Assembly: GCA_018814505.1 (NCBI GenBank)
Contig: JAHIZQ010000115.1
Location: 1-8,389 of the forward strand
Direction: 5' to 3'
Length of the DNA: 8,389 bases
Source: Candidatus Omnitrophota bacterium
GTDB taxonomy: Bacteria > Omnitrophota > Gorgyraeia > Tantalellales > Tantalellaceae
Shown here piece by piece: positions 6,127-8,389 of the stretch. The notes under the pieces are model-generated. The model had not been told where the DNA came from. It worked only from the letters and a program-made list of their open reading frames with translations, and did no database searches. How positions within the stretch are numbered: the stretch's first letter is position 1; the number at the start of each line of letters is the position of its first letter. The translations under genes and the position numbers were made by a program.

Positions 6127-6501
6127 TCAGCCTATGGCTTCTTTAATGTGTTTCAGAATTTCATCCGGCCAGATAAACTTAGAGAGAACTTTCGCGGCGC
6201 CCTCTTTTTTCGCTTGTTCAATAAGTTCGGTTGAAATAAATGCGGTAAGCATAAAGATAGTTGAGTTAGGCGTAATTTCTTTGAGGCGTTTTAAAAGGTC
6301 TATGCCGTTCATTTCGGGCATTTTATAATCAACGATTATCAAATTAAAACTTTCTTCGGAACTCAACTCTATGGCGTTCAGGGGACTTGTAGTATAACTA
6401 ACAGTATACGCGGAGTCTAAAGATAGTACGTCATGTAAAGATTCGCACATGTCTTTGTCGTCATCAACTAGTAAAATTTTGTGTTTTTTAACAGTTTTCA
6501 T
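6127..6501 (-). CDS. Receiver-only (CheY-like) response regulator
   Basis: This 124-residue protein is a single REC domain with no DNA-binding or enzymatic output domain. The acidic pocket is Asp13/Asp14/Asp15, the phosphoacceptor is Asp58 (VDYKMPEMNG), the switch Thr is Thr86 (MLTAF) and the conserved Lys is Lys108. One deviation is visible: the usual Lys-Pro with its cis-peptide is Lys108-Phe109 here (SKFIWPDE), and the proline comes three residues later. It starts 2 bp after the kinase stop codon and no Shine-Dalgarno precedes its ATG. Translation is therefore probably coupled to the kinase by termination-reinitiation, and the pair should be cognate partners. Output would be by protein-protein contact or by passing phosphate to another partner. 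The target is unknown. Confidence 0.92.
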   Translation of the reverse strand: MKTVKKHKILLVDDDKDMCESLHDVLSLDSAYTVSYTTSPLNAIELSSEESFNLIIVDYKMPEMNGIDLLKRLKEITPNSTIFMLTAFISTELIEQAKKEGAAKVLSKFIWPDEILKHIKEAIG

Positions 6502-6503
6502 TT

Positions 6504-8123
6504 TTAAGTTTCAATTTTTTTAGCGGAAGGAAGTTTAATGACAAAACAAGACCCTTTTTTGCTCGTTTCTTCAAGATACAACACTCCTTCATTGGATTCA
6601 ATAATGGATTTGGATATGGGTAATCCCAAACCCGTTCCTGTTATCTTAGAACTATAAAAAAGGTTAAATATTTTGTTTTTCGTTCCTTCGAGTATACCGA
6701 GTCCCGTGTCACAAATACGGATGACTGCCGTGTTGGAAGATTCTTCAGCAAATGCTTGTATTCTTAGCGTGCCGGTATTATCCATAACCTGCAGGGCATT
6801 CAAAACTAAATTGCGCAAAACACTATAGAGTTGGTGAAAATCCATAAATACGGCTAAAAAATCTTCATTTTCATAAGAGATCTTTTTTTTAATACCAGCC
6901 GGTATTTCCATGTCTTTAACGACCTCTTCTATACAATCTTTCACAGATATGATTGTTGCGATTTCAGCTTTTACTCGCGAATAACTAAGGATACTTTCAA
7001 GGATATTACTGGAAAGTTTTATTTTGTCTTCCAAAATTTTTAACCGTTTTTCAAACAATTCTCTGTTTTTTGTTCCTTCTTTGTGTAGTAGAAACACAGA
7101 ATTGCTGATTATACTTAGAGGCGTTCTAAGTTCATGCGCGATTTGCCCTGCCAGTTTTCCCAGTACGGCAAGTTTATCTTTTGCTATCATTTTTTCGCTC
7201 ATCAGCTGTATTTGTCTTGTTTTTGTCCGTACTGTCGCGTTTAATGATATAACCCACAATACGCCCATCATCAAAAGTAATATTCCGGTAATTATGCCGA
7301 TAACTATGGATACTTTTTTCCAAGGAAAAGGTTCAACAAGTTTAATCCCAAACCATTTTCTCTTGAGGTAACTCAACATATCATTTTTGGTCATAGTTCC
7401 GATAGCGATATTCACGTCTTTTAACAGATGTTGTTTGTTGGAACTTATTGCCAGGGCGTATTCGTAAATTGGGCCTACGGGACAGCCGATAATTTTTAGG
7501 TTTTTAATTCTATTTTGACGAATACAATAAAGTGCTACTTCCTTTTCAGCTATTACCGCGGTTACTTCACGTTGTTTAATTTTCTTAAAAGCATCTAATG
7601 TGGACGGGGTTATAACCAATTTTAAACGGCCATTTTTCTTGAGCGTGTCTATTATGGGGGAGTGTTCTGAAACGCCGACGACAGTTCCTTCGAGAGATTT
7701 AAGGGAGTTTACGTATTTATTGGAAGTTTCTACAAATATCGCGAAATCAAGTTTAGCTACGGGTATTGAATAAGTTATGAACTTTGGAAATTCCTCGGAT
7801 ACGGGGGCGCCTATCAAACCATCCGCTTTTCCGACTTTTAAATCAGAAAGACATTCTTTCCAGGGTTTTAATTCAATCTTAATTTTTTTGTCTAATGTTG
7901 CGGAAAGGACTTTTGTCAGGTCTACGGCATAGCCTGTTGGGATATTTTTGTCTAAAAAGGAATACGGGGCAAAAGAGTCGGTCCCCAGAAAAAGCAGAGA
8001 TTCTTCTATCTCTACCTCTGAAATGGATTCTTCAGGAGCCGCGTTTATTTTGTTTGTGGTGGATAAAACACATGCCGCGATGAACAGCGTAGCAAAAAAA
8101 TGAAACAAATTTTTTTTATTCAA
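6504..8123 (-). CDS. Sensor histidine kinase with periplasmic solute-binding (SBP_bac_3-like) domain
   Basis: Domain order in 539 residues: N-terminal export signal (1-28), one periplasmic SBP_bac_3-type domain (about 42-262, with FAPYSFLDKN and GYAVDL at 51-69), one membrane helix (about 271-294), a short linker, HisKA with the phospho-accepting His330 in AHELRTPL (329-336), then the HATPase with N-box RNLVLNA (437-443), G1 box DTGLG (472-476) and G2 box GTGLGL (496-501). It most likely binds a small solute such as an amino acid in the periplasm and autophosphorylates in response; the ligand cannot be read. The start is TTG at 8123. GAGAGGT lies 6 nt upstream, an in-frame TAG lies just before, and no in-frame ATG precedes the signal peptide. 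IAAC (15-18) resembles a lipobox, which would be unusual for a kinase; cleavage near NAA (27-29) is the alternative. It is cotranscribed with the regulator. Confidence 0.93.
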   Translation of the reverse strand: MNKKNLFHFFATLFIAACVLSTTNKINAAPEESISEVEIEESLLFLGTDSFAPYSFLDKNIPTGYAVDLTKVLSATLDKKIKIELKPWKECLSDLKVGKADGLIGAPVSEEFPKFITYSIPVAKLDFAIFVETSNKYVNSLKSLEGTVVGVSEHSPIIDTLKKNGRLKLVITPSTLDAFKKIKQREVTAVIAEKEVALYCIRQNRIKNLKIIGCPVGPIYEYALAISSNKQHLLKDVNIAIGTMTKNDMLSYLKRKWFGIKLVEPFPWKKVSIVIGIITGILLLMMGVLWVISLNATVRTKTRQIQLMSEKMIAKDKLAVLGKLAGQIAHELRTPLSIISNSVFLLHKEGTKNRELFEKRLKILEDKIKLSSNILESILSYSRVKAEIATIISVKDCIEEVVKDMEIPAGIKKKISYENEDFLAVFMDFHQLYSVLRNLVLNALQVMDNTGTLRIQAFAEESSNTAVIRICDTGLGILEGTKNKIFNLFYSSKITGTGLGLPISKSIIESNEGVLYLEETSKKGSCFVIKLPSAKKIET

Positions 8124-8164
8124 GAAATGACCTCTCGTTGACTAATAAAATTCAATCCTCTTTT

Positions 8165-8209
8165 GGATATCATAATTATATCCGCGTGACGCGTTATATG
8201 CAAGCATAT
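8165..8209. promoter_or_regulatory. Three inverted repeats covering the kinase promoter
   Basis: ggatat (8165-8170) and atatcc (8178-8183) overlap the -10. cgcgt-g-acgcg (8183-8193) is a perfect 11-bp palindrome inside the spacer. atatgc-aa-gcatat (8196-8209) is a perfect 14-bp palindrome over the -35. Each promoter element is thus covered by a symmetrical site, as expected where a dimeric regulator controls access. The binding protein is unknown. The paired receiver lacks a DNA-binding domain, so it is not the direct binder. Confidence 0.45.
8175..8203 (-). promoter_or_regulatory. Sigma-70-type promoter for the kinase/regulator operon
   Basis: On the minus strand -35 TTGCAT (8203-8198), a 17-bp spacer and a perfect -10 TATAAT (8180-8175) predict a start near 8168. 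The leader to the TTG start at 8123 is then about 45 nt. Confidence 0.7.
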
Positions 8210-8259
8210 TAAGTGGGAACCATAAAAAAAACAGGTATTTTGAAGGCAGTTAAAGCGGA

Positions 8260-8298
8260 GTTGAAAGTTGTGGTTGAAAGTTTAGAAAAGTTGTGGTT
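8260..8298 (+). repeat. Nested direct repeats upstream of the last gene's promoter
   Basis: aaagttgtggtt occurs exactly at 8264-8275 and 8287-8298, 23 bp apart. Interleaved with it, gttgaaagtt occurs at 8260-8269 and 8273-8282, 13 bp apart. The block ends at the -35 of the plus-strand promoter, where activator sites arranged as direct repeats are common. It could equally be a small local duplication. Confidence 0.5.
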
Positions 8299-8325
8299 TA
8301 AATTCTTAGACATTTGAAGTATAAT
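8297..8325 (+). promoter_or_regulatory. Promoter for the gene at the right edge
   Basis: A perfect -10 TATAAT (8320-8325) is preceded at 17 bp by a weak -35 TTTAAA (8297-8302, four of six consensus bases). A weak -35 next to direct repeats suits activator dependence. The predicted start near 8332 gives a short leader with GGAGGG before the ATG. Confidence 0.55.
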
Positions 8326-8354
8326 AAAGACTTAAAAATAGCATGGAGGGATTA

Positions 8355-8389
8355 ATGAAAATACAAAACATTGAAAAACTGCCTTTAGC
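8355..8389 (+). CDS. 5' end of a gene cut by the window edge, function unknown
   Basis: Only MKIQNIEKLPLA is visible before the window ends. The ATG at 8355 is preceded by GGAGGG (8345-8350) with 4-nt spacing and by a promoter with a perfect -10. An in-frame ATG 12 nt upstream (8343) overlaps that Shine-Dalgarno, so 8355 is the better start. The residues are too few to assign a family. The gene is transcribed divergently from the kinase operon. Confidence 0.65.
   Translation, partial: MKIQNIEKLPL

Noticed and set aside
6129..6139. Short palindrome agcctatggct at the end of the response regulator as a terminator
   Set aside because: The stem is only 4 bp, lies within the last codons and is not followed by a T-tract.
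6035..8196. Shared ACGCGTTA in the hppA leader (6035-6042) and the kinase promoter (8189-8196) as a common operator
   Set aside because: Comparing two regulatory stretches of this size on both strands, about one shared 8-mer is expected by chance, and the orientations relative to the genes differ.

Overview
The window is bacterial, densely coded and roughly 40% GC. No gene names a taxon directly. A membrane pyrophosphatase of the K+-dependent, probably Na+-pumping class, a flavin-dependent thymidylate synthase (ThyX), a secreted GHL10 glycosidase, and intergenic copies of short repeats of a type frequent in environmental genomes suggest an uncultivated, probably anaerobic, Gram-negative lineage. 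Omnitrophota or Elusimicrobiota would fit, but that is a low-confidence inference.

Layout. Positions 1-102 are non-coding and end in five tandem copies of a 7-bp unit that abut the start of a threonylcarbamoyl-AMP synthase gene (sua5, + strand, 103-1134). This gene converges with a secreted GHL10 glycoside hydrolase (- strand, 1153-2352). A 301-bp divergent intergenic region (2353-2653) holds a good promoter on each strand, a possible operator, and one full plus one truncated copy of a dispersed-type repeat. It leads into thyX (+, 2654-3373), which converges with apt (-, 3375-3896) across a single base.

The rest is a minus-strand series. In transcription order it is a sensor histidine kinase with a periplasmic solute-binding domain (8123-6504), a receiver-only response regulator 2 bp downstream (6501-6127), hppA with its own promoter and a structured leader (5981-3996), a strong GC-rich hairpin (3939-3963), and apt. 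Upstream of the kinase, 8124-8354 carries two divergent promoters: the kinase promoter, covered by three inverted repeats, and a plus-strand promoter preceded by direct repeats. The latter drives a gene of which only the first 12 codons are in the window.

How the genes fit together. Sua5 and Apt both release pyrophosphate (PPi), and HppA hydrolyses it while pumping cations, so three of the seven complete genes touch PPi. The kinase/regulator pair is an apparently complete phosphorelay input. Its regulator has no DNA-binding output, so its target cannot be read here. Most of the content is recognisable housekeeping or sensory machinery. I see no clear novel multi-gene system. The points most worth checking are the pump's ion specificity, the structured hppA leader, the kinase promoter architecture, and the repeats near the gene starts.
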